64,000 nt of DNA, from positions 7,934,001 through 7,998,000 of the forward strand of contig NZ_CP030771.1 in NCBI RefSeq assembly GCF_006088715.1, in the 5' to 3' direction. Made by a program: the position numbers and the translations under genes. Positions 45,465 through 54,167 of this stretch are shown here, piece after piece; positions within the stretch are counted from its first letter, which is position 1; the number at the start of each line of letters is the position of its first letter. The notes under the pieces are model-generated. The model was not told the DNA's origin and ran no database searches. It saw only the letters and a list, made by a program, of their open reading frames with translations. This DNA comes from Streptomyces sp. YIM 121038 (lineage in GTDB: Bacteria; Actinomycetota; Actinomycetes; Streptomycetales; Streptomycetaceae).

Positions 45465-46445
45465 ATGACCGCGACAGCCCACGTCCCCGCCGCGGCCGCC
45501 CCGCAGCGGGCCGCCGAGCGGCGCGGGCAGAAGGCGAAGCGCATGGCCGCGCGCCGCAGACGCACCGCGGCGGGCGTCCTGATGGCGCCCTTCCTCCTCC
45601 TGCTCGCCGTCGTCTTCCTCGTCCCCGTCGGGACCGCGGTGTGGCTGAGCTTCTTCAGCGACGACCAGCCGGGCCTGGGCTTCGGCCCCGAGCGCACGGT
45701 CTTCGTCGGCGCGCGCTCCTACGCCGCCGTGCTCGGCGACCCGACGTTCCTGTCCGGGCTCGGCACGGTCGCGCTGTACTGCCTGCTCTACATCCCGCTG
45801 ATGGTGCTCGGCTCCCTCGCCCTCGCGCTGCTCCTCGACTCCGGCGTCGTACGGCTGCGCGCCTGGGCCCAGCTCGGCCTGTTCCTGCCGCACGCGGTGC
45901 CCGGCATCATCGCCGCCCTGATCTGGCTGTACCTGTACACGCCCGGCATCAGCCCGGTCATCGACGTCCTCAACAAGGCCGACATCACGGTGGACTTCCT
46001 CGGTCTGCACACCACGCTGCCGTCGATCGTGAACATCGCCCTGTGGAGCAACCTCGGCTACAACATGGTCGTCTTCTACGCCGCCCTGCAGGCGGTCCCG
46101 CGCGAGGTCGTCGAGGCGTCGGTCGTGGACGGGGCGGGGCCCGTGCGCACCGCGCTCCAGGTGAAGACGCCGCTCGTGCGCTCCTCGATCGTGGTGGTCG
46201 CGATGTTCACCCTGATCTGGGCGCTCCAGCTGTTCACCGAGCCGATGCTGCTCAGCCAGTCCTCACAGATGATCAACTCCCGCTTCTCGCCCAGCATGTA
46301 CATCTACGACGCCGCTTTCACCCGCAACAACTACTCCCTCGCGGCCGCCGCCTCGGTGATCCTCCTCGCCCTCACCGTCGCCGTGTCCTACGGCGTCACC
46401 CGCTGGACGAGCCGGAGCGACCGGACCGAGGGGGCCGCCCGATGA
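45465..46445 (+). CDS. ABC sugar importer, permease protein (MalF-type)
   Basis: This 326-residue inner-membrane protein has about six helices, starting with LMAPFLLLLAVVFLVPVGTA. The EAA loop that docks the ATPase is VVEASVVDGAGPVRTALQVKTPLV. The cytoplasmic N terminus is long and basic. The ATG at 45465 follows GAAAGGCAGGTGA. Its stop overlaps the next permease start as ATGA, so both halves of the pore should be made in equal amounts. No ATPase gene is in the operon; in Streptomyces such systems commonly borrow a shared MsiK-type ATPase. Confidence 0.92.
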   Translation: MTATAHVPAAAAPQRAAERRGQKAKRMAARRRRTAAGVLMAPFLLLLAVVFLVPVGTAVWLSFFSDDQPGLGFGPERTVFVGARSYAAVLGDPTFLSGLGTVALYCLLYIPLMVLGSLALALLLDSGVVRLRAWAQLGLFLPHAVPGIIAALIWLYLYTPGISPVIDVLNKADITVDFLGLHTTLPSIVNIALWSNLGYNMVVFYAALQAVPREVVEASVVDGAGPVRTALQVKTPLVRSSIVVVAMFTLIWALQLFTEPMLLSQSSQMINSRFSPSMYIYDAAFTRNNYSLAAAASVILLALTVAVSYGVTRWTSRSDRTEGAAR

Positions 46446-47320
46446 GCGCGTCGCACTCCGCCTCGTCGCACTCCGCCTCGTCGCGCCCGTGTCTGCTCGG
46501 CCGCGCGACGGTCAACGCGGTCGTCGGGCTCTTCGTCCTCTACACGCTCCTGCCAGTCCTGTGGCTGGTGCTCGCCGCGACGAAGACCCGCGACGCCCTG
46601 TTCAGCAGCAGCCTGCTGTCCTTCGGCGACTTCTCCCTGACCCGGAACGTCAAGGACGTGTTCGCCATGGACGGCGGCCTGTACGGGCGCTGGTACGGCA
46701 ACAGCCTGCTCTACGCCGTCCTGGGCGCGGCCCTCGGCTCGCTGATCAGCGTGGCCTGCGGCTACGCCTTCGACAAGTACCGCTTCCGGCACAAGGAGAA
46801 GCTGTTCGGCCTGGTCCTCGCGGCGGTCATGGTGCCGCAGACGGTCCTCGCCCTCCCGCTGTACCTGCTGGCCTCCGAGGCCGGCCTGGTGAACACCTTC
46901 TGGGCGGTCTTCATCCCCGTCCTCTTCAACCCGTTCGGCGTGTACCTGGGGCGGATCTTCAGCCAGGGCTATGTGCCCGACGAGGTCCTGGAGGCGGCGC
47001 GCGTCGACGGCGCGGGCGAGCTGACGACGTACGTCCGGGTCTCCCTGCGCATGCTCGGCCCCGGCCTCGTCACGGTGTTCCTCTTCCAGCTCACCGCGAT
47101 CTGGAACAACTTCTTCCTGCCCATGGTGATGCTGTCGGACCAGGACCTGTACCCGGTGAGCCTCGGCCTCTACCAGTGGAACAGCCAGGCGACCGTCTCG
47201 CCCGAGTACTACCCCGTGGTGATCACCGGCTCGCTGCTCGCGGTCGTGCCGCTCCTCCTCGCCTTCGCCCTCCTCCAGCGGTTCTGGCGCTCCGGACTCA
47301 CGGCGGGAGCGGTCAAGTGA
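46442..47320 (+). CDS. ABC sugar importer, permease protein (MalG-type)
   Basis: This 292-residue partner permease has six predicted helices and the EAA loop VLEAARVDGAGELTTYVRVSLR. NAVVGLFVLYTLLPVLWLVLAATK at the N terminus and IWNNFFLPMVML near the C terminus are usual for MalG-type subunits. It overlaps the upstream permease (ATGA) and the downstream dehydrogenase (GTGA). Confidence 0.92.
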   Translation: MSASHSASSHSASSRPCLLGRATVNAVVGLFVLYTLLPVLWLVLAATKTRDALFSSSLLSFGDFSLTRNVKDVFAMDGGLYGRWYGNSLLYAVLGAALGSLISVACGYAFDKYRFRHKEKLFGLVLAAVMVPQTVLALPLYLLASEAGLVNTFWAVFIPVLFNPFGVYLGRIFSQGYVPDEVLEAARVDGAGELTTYVRVSLRMLGPGLVTVFLFQLTAIWNNFFLPMVMLSDQDLYPVSLGLYQWNSQATVSPEYYPVVITGSLLAVVPLLLAFALLQRFWRSGLTAGAVK

Positions 47321-48324
47321 ACCGGCCCCGCACCGCGCTCGCCATGTCGTCGCGGGCCGCGGCGGCCGTCTTCGCCCCGCGCGCGCTCGCCGCGCTCGCC
47401 GAGGTGTGCGACCTGGCGCCGCCGCCCGCGCTCGACGACCTGACGAGCGCCCGCGCCCGGTCCGTGCTCGCCGACGTCGAGGTCCTGGTGACCGGGTGGG
47501 GCTGCCCGCCGCTCGACGCCGGTGTCCTCGCGGCGGCACCGCGCCTCAAGGCGGTGGTGCACGCCGCGGGTTCGGTGCGCGGGCACGTCACCGACGCCTG
47601 CTGGGAACGGGGCCTCGCGGTGTCGTCGGCCGCCGCCGCCAACGCGCTGCCGGTCGCCGAGTACACCCTCGCGATGATCCTGCTGCACGGCAAGCACGTC
47701 CTGGAGCAGGCCCGCGACTACCGCCGCGCCCGCGAGCGCGGCGACTGGCTGCGCACCCCCCACCACGTCGGCAACTACCGCCGCACCGTGGGCATCCTCT
47801 CCGCCTCCCTGATCGGCCGCCGCGTCATCGAGCTGCTGCGCCCCTTCGACTTCGAGGTGCTCCTGCACGACCCGTACGTCACCGCGGCGCAGGCCGCCGA
47901 GCTGGGCGCGGAGCGGGTGACCCTGCCCGCCCTCTTCGCGCGCGGCGACCTGGTGAGCGTGCACACGCCGCTGCTGCCCGCGACCCGCGGCCTGGTCGAC
48001 CGGGAGCTGCTCGTCTCGATGCGGCCGGGAGCCACGCTGATCAACACCTCGCGCGGCGCCGTCGTCGACCAGGACGCGCTCACCGACGTGGTGCGGGCGG
48101 GCCGGATCCGGGCGGTGCTCGACGTGACGGACCCCGAAGTCCTGCCCGCCGCCCACCCGTTGTGGGACTGCCCGAACGCCCTGCTCACCCCGCACCTCGC
48201 GGGGTCCCAGGGCAGCGAGTGGCAGCGCCTCGCCGACACGGCCGTCGGCGAGGTGGCCCGCTGGGCCGCGGGCGAGGGCCTCGCCCATCCCGTACGACGC
48301 GAAAGGCTGGCGTATCTGGCATGA
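47317..48324 (+). CDS. D-2-hydroxyacid dehydrogenase family protein
   Basis: This 335-residue NAD(P)-dependent oxidoreductase has the catalytic arginine in INTSRGAVVDQDAL, a glutamate in VTDPEVLPAAHPLW and the histidine in LTPHLAGS. The usual GxGxxG dinucleotide loop is altered: RTVGILSASLIGRRVIELL has serines in place of the second glycine region. The fold still looks intact, and this variant may mark a subfamily. It probably reduces or oxidises a keto/hydroxy acid from the imported sugar. It is coupled by overlaps to the permease before and the DUF2264 gene after. Confidence 0.85.
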   Translation: MNRPRTALAMSSRAAAAVFAPRALAALAEVCDLAPPPALDDLTSARARSVLADVEVLVTGWGCPPLDAGVLAAAPRLKAVVHAAGSVRGHVTDACWERGLAVSSAAAANALPVAEYTLAMILLHGKHVLEQARDYRRARERGDWLRTPHHVGNYRRTVGILSASLIGRRVIELLRPFDFEVLLHDPYVTAAQAAELGAERVTLPALFARGDLVSVHTPLLPATRGLVDRELLVSMRPGATLINTSRGAVVDQDALTDVVRAGRIRAVLDVTDPEVLPAAHPLWDCPNALLTPHLAGSQGSEWQRLADTAVGEVARWAAGEGLAHPVRRERLAYLA

Positions 48325-50258
48325 GCATCCCCTTCGACCTGCCCGCGGAGGACCGGGGCGTCAGCCCGCACACCGGGTACACCCGCGCGCACTGGGAAGC
48401 CGTCGCCGACGGACTGCTCACCGCCGCGTGGCGCTGGGCCACCCCGCAAGGCGCCCTGCTCGGCCTGCCGGGCCGCCCCTCCGCGTCCGGCGTCCGCTCG
48501 GACGGCCTGGAGGGCTACGCCCGTACGTTCCTCGCGGCGGGCTTCCGGATCGCGGGGGCGGGCGGCGCGGACCCGCACGGCTGGCTGGACCGGTACGCGA
48601 GGGGCCTCGCCGCGGGCACCCGCGCGCCCGGCCGGGACGACACCGAGTCGTGGCCGCTGATCCTCGACCACCACGTGGGGGGCCAGCCCATGGTCGAGTC
48701 GGCGTCCGTCGCGCTCGGCCTCGCGCTGACCCGGCCGTGGCTCTGGGACCGCCTCGACGACGCCGTGCGGGACCGCGCGGAGCGCTGGCTGCGCGACGCG
48801 CTCACCCATGTGCCCGCGCCCAACAACTGGTACCTGTTCCCCTTCATGGTGGCGTCCTTCCTGGAGTCCGTCGGCCGGGGCGACAGCGCGACCGCCCGCG
48901 CCATGGAGCGCGCGCTCGGGCTCCTGGAGACGTGGTACCGGGGCGACGGCTGGTACGGCGACGGCGACGGGCGGGCCTTCGACCACTACAACGGCTGGGC
49001 CCTGCACCTGTATCCGCTGCTGCACGCCCACCTGACGGGCGACACGGGCCTCGCCGACCGGCTCGGGCCACGGCTGCGCACGCATCTGGAGGGCTACGCG
49101 CTCCTCTTCGGCGGGGACGGCGCGCCGGTCCACTTCGGGCGCTCCCTCACCTACCGCTTCGCGGCCGCGGCGGCCGTCGGCATCGGCGCGGTCACCGGCC
49201 ACACCCCGCTCACGCCGGGCACCTCGCGCCGCATCGCCAGCGGGGCCCTGCGCCACTTCCTCGACCGCGGCGCGCTCACCGCCGACGGGCTGCTGAGCCT
49301 CGGCTGGCACGGGCCGCACCCGGCCACGCTCCAGCCCTACTCGGGCCCGGCGTCCCCGTACTGGGCGGCGAAGGCCTTCGTGGCGCTGCTCGCCCCCGCC
49401 GACGCCCCGCTGTGGACGGCGCCCGAGGAGCCCGCGCCGAGCGAGGCCGCGGACCGGGTGCTCGCGCTGCCCGCGCCGGGCCTCCTGGTGCAGTCGACCC
49501 GGGCGGACGGGATCGTGCGGCTGCACAACCACGGCAGCGACCACGTCCGGCCGCACGAGGGCGAGGCCGCCGCCGAGGACGACCCGCACTACGGGCGGCT
49601 CGCCTACTCCACGCACACCGGCCCCACCGCACCCGCCGACGCCGCCGACAACCACCTGGCGGTGGTGGTCGACGGCGTCGCCAGCGTGCGCCGCCGCATC
49701 CGTCCGCTGGGCGCGGGGCACGGCGACGGGTGGGGCTGGGCCGCCTCCTGGCACCGGCCGGTGTTCGGGTCCGGGCCGCCGATGGTGCCCGGACTGCGCG
49801 TCGAGAGCGTGACCGTGGCGCGCGGGCGGTACGAGCTGCGGGTGCACCGGGTGGTGGGTGCGCCGCCCGGGGCGCGGGTGACGCTCACCGGCTGGGCCAC
49901 GGGGGCGCTGCGCTCGGCGCTCGTCGGGCTGTACGGCTGGGGCGGGCCCGACCCCGCGGACGGTCCGGACGAGGTCCGGGCCCCCGCGGGTACCGCCTAC
50001 GAGCCGTGGGCGCGGATGCCGCGGCTCACTGCTGCCGCCGAGGGCACCCGGGTGTTCGTGGCCCTGGCCTCGCTGGGCACGGAGCCGCTGCCGCTCGCTT
50101 CCGCCGTAGGCGAGGTCGTCCTTTCCGGGAGTGAGGTGCTCGTGGGGTGGGCGGAGGGGGAGTGGACCCAGGTCGGCTTCGATCCGCCGCGGGTCCGCCA
50201 CGGCGGGTCGGCGGTCGATCGGCCTTCGGCCTCGTCCTCAGGCGCCGGACGGGCTTGA
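48321..50258 (+). CDS. DUF2264 domain protein, glycoside-hydrolase-like
   Basis: This 645-residue protein matches the DUF2264 pattern: GYTRAHWEAVADGLL at the start, GLEGYARTFLAAGF, VESASVALGL, NNWYLFPFMVASFLE and DGRAFDHYNGWALHLYPLL. The first 370 residues look like an alpha/alpha barrel related to unsaturated glucuronyl hydrolases; the rest is beta-rich. No signal peptide is seen, so it should act in the cytoplasm on the sugar brought in by the ABC importer. The last eight residues are encoded by a copy of a dispersed repeat, so the true ancestral C terminus may have been different. Confidence 0.85.
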   Translation: MSIPFDLPAEDRGVSPHTGYTRAHWEAVADGLLTAAWRWATPQGALLGLPGRPSASGVRSDGLEGYARTFLAAGFRIAGAGGADPHGWLDRYARGLAAGTRAPGRDDTESWPLILDHHVGGQPMVESASVALGLALTRPWLWDRLDDAVRDRAERWLRDALTHVPAPNNWYLFPFMVASFLESVGRGDSATARAMERALGLLETWYRGDGWYGDGDGRAFDHYNGWALHLYPLLHAHLTGDTGLADRLGPRLRTHLEGYALLFGGDGAPVHFGRSLTYRFAAAAAVGIGAVTGHTPLTPGTSRRIASGALRHFLDRGALTADGLLSLGWHGPHPATLQPYSGPASPYWAAKAFVALLAPADAPLWTAPEEPAPSEAADRVLALPAPGLLVQSTRADGIVRLHNHGSDHVRPHEGEAAAEDDPHYGRLAYSTHTGPTAPADAADNHLAVVVDGVASVRRRIRPLGAGHGDGWGWAASWHRPVFGSGPPMVPGLRVESVTVARGRYELRVHRVVGAPPGARVTLTGWATGALRSALVGLYGWGGPDPADGPDEVRAPAGTAYEPWARMPRLTAAAEGTRVFVALASLGTEPLPLASAVGEVVLSGSEVLVGWAEGEWTQVGFDPPRVRHGGSAVDRPSASSSGAGRA

Positions 50259-50387
50259 CCATCGCGCTGCGCGCTCGTCCTCAAGCGCCGGACGGGCTGT
50301 ATGGCTGTGGTGCGGCTCGTCCTGCGGGCGTCGCGCGGGTTCGTGATCATCGCGCTGCGCGCTCGTCCTCAGGCGCCGGACGGGCTG
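50231..50387. repeat. Three copies of a Streptomyces-type TCGTCCTCA-GCGCCGGACGGGCT element
   Basis: Copies at 50231-50256, 50274-50299 and 50362-50387 share CTCGTCCTCArGCGCCGGAC followed by GGGCT. The last two also share the 5' extension CATCGCGCTGCGCG. The first copy covers the last codons of the DUF2264 gene and the third covers the last codons of the convergent hydrolase. This element is common in Streptomyces intergenic regions, where it may act as a bidirectional terminator. Confidence 0.8.
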
Positions 50388-51271
50388 GGTGTGAGGACCT
50401 CGCGGAGCTTCGTGGCGAAGGGCTCGGGCTCGCCGTGCTGGCCGTACTCGCCGCCCAGGAAGCCCCCGTGGTGGCTGGGGAAGACCTCGGGGGCGGTGCC
50501 GAGGCGCTCGGCGATCGCCACGCCCGCGCGGGACGCCAGCTCACCCTCCGACTCCTTGCCGACCGCGATGACGATCCGCGTCGGCGCGGCGGCGAGGGCG
50601 TCGAAGTCGGGCCGGTAGCCGCAGCAGCCGAGGAGGTTCTGCCCGAGGAGGGCGTCGTCGCGGGAGCCGTCGTCCTCGGTCGGGAGGCCGAAGTCGGCCG
50701 GGTCGGGGCCCGGCGCGTCGGCGTAGCCGTCCGGCAGCGGCCCCTTCTGCATCGTCAGCGCGATGAACTTGGCCATCGCGGGCCCCATGCCCTGGCTCTG
50801 GTACGTCCGGTGGATGCCCTGCACGGCGGCCCACGCCTGCTCGTGGTCCGGCACGGTCCGCACCGCGGGCGGCTCGTGCGCCACGAGCGTGCGCACCAGG
50901 CCGGGGTGGCGGGCCACCAGCGCGAGGCCGTTCACCGCGCCGCCGCTGCTGGCGAACACGTCCACCGCCCCGACGCCGAGCGCCTCGATCAGCTGCCGCA
51001 GGTCCTCGGCGTGCCGGTCCGGCGTCAGCTCCCCCTCGGCCCCCTCGTCGTCGGTCCGGACGCTGCGTCCGGTCCCGCGCGGGTCGTAGGTGACGACGAC
51101 CCGGTCGGTGAGGTACGAGGCGAGCGTCGTGAACCCGACGGCGTCCATCGGCGAACCGATCAGGAGCAGGGCGGGGCGGCCTTCGTCCGCGTCCCGCAGC
51201 TCGCCCCGCACGTCGTACGCGAGGGTCGCGCCGGGCGCGTCCAGGGTGTGGCTCTCGGGCTTCGTGGTCAT
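50369..51271 (-). CDS. Alpha/beta-hydrolase fold protein
   Basis: This 300-residue enzyme has an alpha/beta-hydrolase layout: LLLIGSPMDAVGF (oxyanion region), VVTYDPRGTGRS, then a nucleophile elbow VDVFASSGGAVNGLAL with serine in an SSGG setting instead of the common GHSxG, and FPSHHGGFLGG carrying the likely catalytic histidine. The substrate is unknown. The ATG at 51271 follows AGGAG with five bases spacing. The final residues PSPSGA come from a dispersed repeat copy. It is divergent from the BacA-like operon across 549 bases. Confidence 0.85.
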   Translation of the reverse strand: MTTKPESHTLDAPGATLAYDVRGELRDADEGRPALLLIGSPMDAVGFTTLASYLTDRVVVTYDPRGTGRSVRTDDEGAEGELTPDRHAEDLRQLIEALGVGAVDVFASSGGAVNGLALVARHPGLVRTLVAHEPPAVRTVPDHEQAWAAVQGIHRTYQSQGMGPAMAKFIALTMQKGPLPDGYADAPGPDPADFGLPTEDDGSRDDALLGQNLLGCCGYRPDFDALAAAPTRIVIAVGKESEGELASRAGVAIAERLGTAPEVFPSHHGGFLGGEYGQHGEPEPFATKLREVLTPSPSGA

Positions 51272-51820
51272 GGTGACTCCTCGGGTCTCCGCGGCCGGCT
51301 CGGCCGCTCTCACCCATAAGACGGCCGGGCCCGGCGAATCTCATCGCGGACGGAGCGTGAACTTGACGGGGCGGGCGGGGGACCGGGCGGTGACCGGGCC
51401 CTCCCGGCCGCTCCGGCGTGACGCGATGCGTGCGCCCGAACCCCGGCGCGTGGATGAAAGCACGGCATGTGTCACCCCCAACAGCGGCGTTTGTCGCGGG
51501 ATTTCGGGACAGCCGGGCGGGCCGAAATGGCCAGGGTGTGGAAAACCCGCCGGTGCGTCACCAGCGCGCTGGCCGCGTCGGGCCGGGGCTGCTTAGGATC
51601 GCCGACGCGGGCCAGTAGGCGCGGTACGCACACCGCGTGCCGCGCCGGTCGGCACCCGGGGAAACACGCCGGAGAATGCCGACGCCATCGACATATCCGT
51701 GGCCGGTACGCGCCCCGGCCGCAGGAGAACCGCACGAGATGGGCACGAGAAACGCACGCGATATGCAGGGGAGCTGCACGGGATCTGCGCGGGGGAATTC
51801 AGGAAACTCAGGAGAGTGGA
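51272..51820. other. Divergent intergenic region before the BacA-like operon
   Basis: This 549-base gap separates the hydrolase start and the BacA-like gene start. I see no convincing gene in it. TAGGAT at 51594-51599 could be a -10 box for the rightward operon. The last 60 bases are AT-richer and end in a good AGGAG ribosome site at 51810-51814. A long leader of about 220 bases would follow from that promoter guess. Confidence 0.4.
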
Positions 51821-52402
51821 ATGATGACGGGGGAACAGACATGCGTCGACACGCTCGCGGCGGCGTCGATCGGCGACATCCGCTATCTGCACACGCTCGG
51901 CCCGACCGGCACCAATCTGGAGTCGGCGGCCCATCTCTGGTTCCAGCGCCACGGACTTGAGGACGAGGGGCAGGTCGTCCTGCACCCCTCCCTGGAGGAC
52001 GCGATGGCGAGCGTCCCGAGGACCGGCGCCCACGCCCTGGTGGCCTGCGCCGTCTACCCCGAGCTGCACACGCTCGTCTTCGGCAACCTCCACACCTGCC
52101 GCATGGTCGACTGCTTCCTGTGGCCCACGTACGAGATGGTGCTCGCCGCCGCGCCCGGCACGCACGGCGAGCCGCGCACCGTGGCCACCCACCCCGCACC
52201 GGCCGGGCTCGTGGCGCCCGTCAGCGCCCGTCAGCTGGTGACCAGCAACGCCCAGGCGGCCATCGACTGCGCCGACGGCAAGGCCGAGGGGTGCGTCACC
52301 ACCGTCGTCGCGGCGCGGGCCCACGGCCTGCGGATCGTCCGCAGCTTCGGCGAGGTCCCGATGGTCTACACCGTCCACCAGGTGCGGGAGGCCGCCCGGT
52401 GA
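51821..52402 (+). CDS. Prephenate decarboxylase-like protein (BacA family)
   Basis: This 193-residue protein resembles the catalytic half of prephenate dehydratase and, better, BacA of bacilysin synthesis. RYLHTLGPTGTNLESAAH matches the GPxGTxxExAA loop; TVATHPAPAGLV and LVTSNAQAAI follow as in BacA. Near the C terminus it has FGEVPMVYTVHQ, where dehydratases carry the catalytic NxTRF motif. BacA also lacks that motif and has a proline-methionine at the same place. BacA-type enzymes decarboxylate prephenate without making an aromatic ring. AGGAG lies six bases before the ATG at 51821. The stop overlaps the next start as GTGA. A dehydratase-like or binding role cannot be excluded. Confidence 0.75.
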   Translation: MMTGEQTCVDTLAAASIGDIRYLHTLGPTGTNLESAAHLWFQRHGLEDEGQVVLHPSLEDAMASVPRTGAHALVACAVYPELHTLVFGNLHTCRMVDCFLWPTYEMVLAAAPGTHGEPRTVATHPAPAGLVAPVSARQLVTSNAQAAIDCADGKAEGCVTTVVAARAHGLRIVRSFGEVPMVYTVHQVREAAR

Positions 52403-53697
52403 GCGGCGCGCCGAACGGGGTGCTCGGCCCGGCGAGCGGCACCCACCACCTCCACGACGACCTCCTCGGGGAGGCCGCGCGGCTCGGCAGCGGCCTCCTG
52501 CCGCGCGTCAACGCCTTCCGGCGCCGTCAGCGCGACGACGGCACCGTGCCCGCCCCGGACGCCGCGGACCGCCGCGCCCTGCTCGCCGTCACGGACGAGG
52601 CCACCCGCTTCTTCGCCGGGCACGGCAGGGCCGCGCAGGCCGACGCCCTGGCCGCCGACGTCGAGGGCTGGCTGGCCGCCGGGCTCGACACGCCGCCGCA
52701 CTTCGCCCGCAGCCGCGACGCGCTCACCGCCCCGGCCGACGGGGACTGGGCGGCGTTCCTCGCCCCCGTCCAGACGACCAACAGCGCCCCGCCCGTCGGC
52801 AAGCGCCTGGAGTTCTTCCTCGTGCGCCGCAAAGAGCCCGACGCGCTGCCCGGCCTCGCCGAGCACTATCCGCACCCGAAGAACAACTGCCAGGCCACCG
52901 TGCTCGTCGCGGGCAGCGAAGGAGTGGCCGACGGCAACTGCATCGTCTTCTTCCCGGAGAACGTCGCGGCCCACGACAAGGTCGTCGAACAGGCCTACGC
53001 GATCTTCTTCTTCAGCAAATTCCGCAGGATTCACGAGACGTACGCCGTGCCGTCCGCACGCGCCGTCCTCACTCCCCGATCCGTGCCCCGCGCCTCCACC
53101 GGAATGGACCCCGAAGCCTGTTACCAGGCCCGGGCCGTCTGGGGTTATCTGCACGACTACTTCCACCACCAGGGGCGGTGGCCGCTCGACCAGCACATCA
53201 AACTCAAGATGAACTGGTTCGTCGGCCTCCTGGAGGAGCTGAAGGTCGACGCCAGGACCGCGCTCGCCTGCCACGCCGATCCCGCGGTGCCGTACGCCGA
53301 CGAGCAGATCGCCATGATCCTCCTGGAGCGGATGTTCCGGTACCCGCTGGACGCCCACGCCGTGCGCAACTTCGACGCGGGCACCGGCGTGTTCCTCTAC
53401 TCCTGGCTGCGCGAGCGCCGCGCCCTCGCCACCGGCCGCGCGGGGCTCCTCCACCTGGACCACGACCGGGTGATCGAGGGCCTGCGGGAGTTGGTCGACG
53501 CCATCGAGGGTATGGAAGCGGCCGTCAGCACCCCCGCGGAGTACCGTGCGGCCGCCAAGGCGCTCGTACGGACCCGGCTGCGCGAGGGCGCCGAGGGCGA
53601 CCGGTACGCCTTCACCGACGACCAGCGGGCGCTCCTGCGGGAGCGGGAGCGGCTCGCCGCGCTGCCGCCCCTGCGCTTCGCACCGGCCGCGCTGTGA
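52399..53697 (+). CDS. DUF6421-like protein, unknown function
   Basis: This 432-residue cytoplasmic protein has no signal peptide or membrane helix. I think it belongs to DUF6421, from memory of the family, but I am not certain. Notable segments are PPVGKRLEFFLVRRKEPDAL, HPKNNCQATVLVAG, GNCIVFFPENVAA and WGYLHDYFHHQGRWPLDQH. The HDYFHH cluster followed by LKMNWFVGLLEELKVD looks like a metal site in a helical bundle. It is coupled by GTGA overlap to the BacA-like gene, so it probably works in the same pathway. I cannot assign a reaction. Confidence 0.7.
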   Translation: MSGAPNGVLGPASGTHHLHDDLLGEAARLGSGLLPRVNAFRRRQRDDGTVPAPDAADRRALLAVTDEATRFFAGHGRAAQADALAADVEGWLAAGLDTPPHFARSRDALTAPADGDWAAFLAPVQTTNSAPPVGKRLEFFLVRRKEPDALPGLAEHYPHPKNNCQATVLVAGSEGVADGNCIVFFPENVAAHDKVVEQAYAIFFFSKFRRIHETYAVPSARAVLTPRSVPRASTGMDPEACYQARAVWGYLHDYFHHQGRWPLDQHIKLKMNWFVGLLEELKVDARTALACHADPAVPYADEQIAMILLERMFRYPLDAHAVRNFDAGTGVFLYSWLRERRALATGRAGLLHLDHDRVIEGLRELVDAIEGMEAAVSTPAEYRAAAKALVRTRLREGAEGDRYAFTDDQRALLRERERLAALPPLRFAPAAL

Positions 53698-53732
53698 ACG
53701 GGACGAGCCGAGCCACGAAAGGGCGTACCGCC

Positions 53733-54167
53733 ATGGGGAAACTGGACCGGGCCGCGATGGAGGCCGCGGTGCGGCAGTACTTCGAGGCGTGCAACAAGGT
53801 CGACCGCGACCTGTTCGCCGCGTGCCTGTCCGAAGACGTCGTGCACTATCTGGCCCACGGCATGTCCGGGCCCGTGCACGGCATCGACCCGATCGTGGAG
53901 CGCTGGGGCGCCGACGTACGGGCCAACGACTCGCACTGGGCCGTGGACGCCGTCTACGCCGACGAGCACACCCGCACGGCCGTCTGCGAGTGGACCGCCT
54001 TCAAACCGAGGCTCGGCAAGGTCCTGCGCGGCGCGGAGGTCTACCGCTTCGACGACACCGGCCTGATCGACGAGGTCCGCATCTACTACGCCTCCGCGCG
54101 CGACGACACCCGGGCCGCGAACGAGCTGGAAGGGTTCCCCTACGCCGACCGCGGGTTCGCCACGTGA
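53733..54167 (+). CDS. SnoaL-like / NTF2-fold protein
   Basis: This 144-residue protein has the NTF2/SnoaL pattern: VRQYFEACNKVDRDLFAACL, HGMSGPVHGIDPIVERW and a terminal beta-strand EVRIYYASARDD. Such folds serve as isomerases, cyclases or binding proteins for small ring compounds. In the operon it follows the DUF6421-like gene by 35 bases and overlaps the aminotransferase start. A ring-isomerase role on the BacA product is an attractive guess, since bacilysin synthesis needs an isomerase (the cupin BacB) that is missing here. Confidence 0.85.
   Translation: MGKLDRAAMEAAVRQYFEACNKVDRDLFAACLSEDVVHYLAHGMSGPVHGIDPIVERWGADVRANDSHWAVDAVYADEHTRTAVCEWTAFKPRLGKVLRGAEVYRFDDTGLIDEVRIYYASARDDTRAANELEGFPYADRGFAT

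Noticed and set aside
51467..51820. N-terminal extension of the BacA-like protein
   Set aside because: The extra 118 residues are Arg-rich and low in family-like pattern, while AGGAG is well placed for the ATG at 51821.
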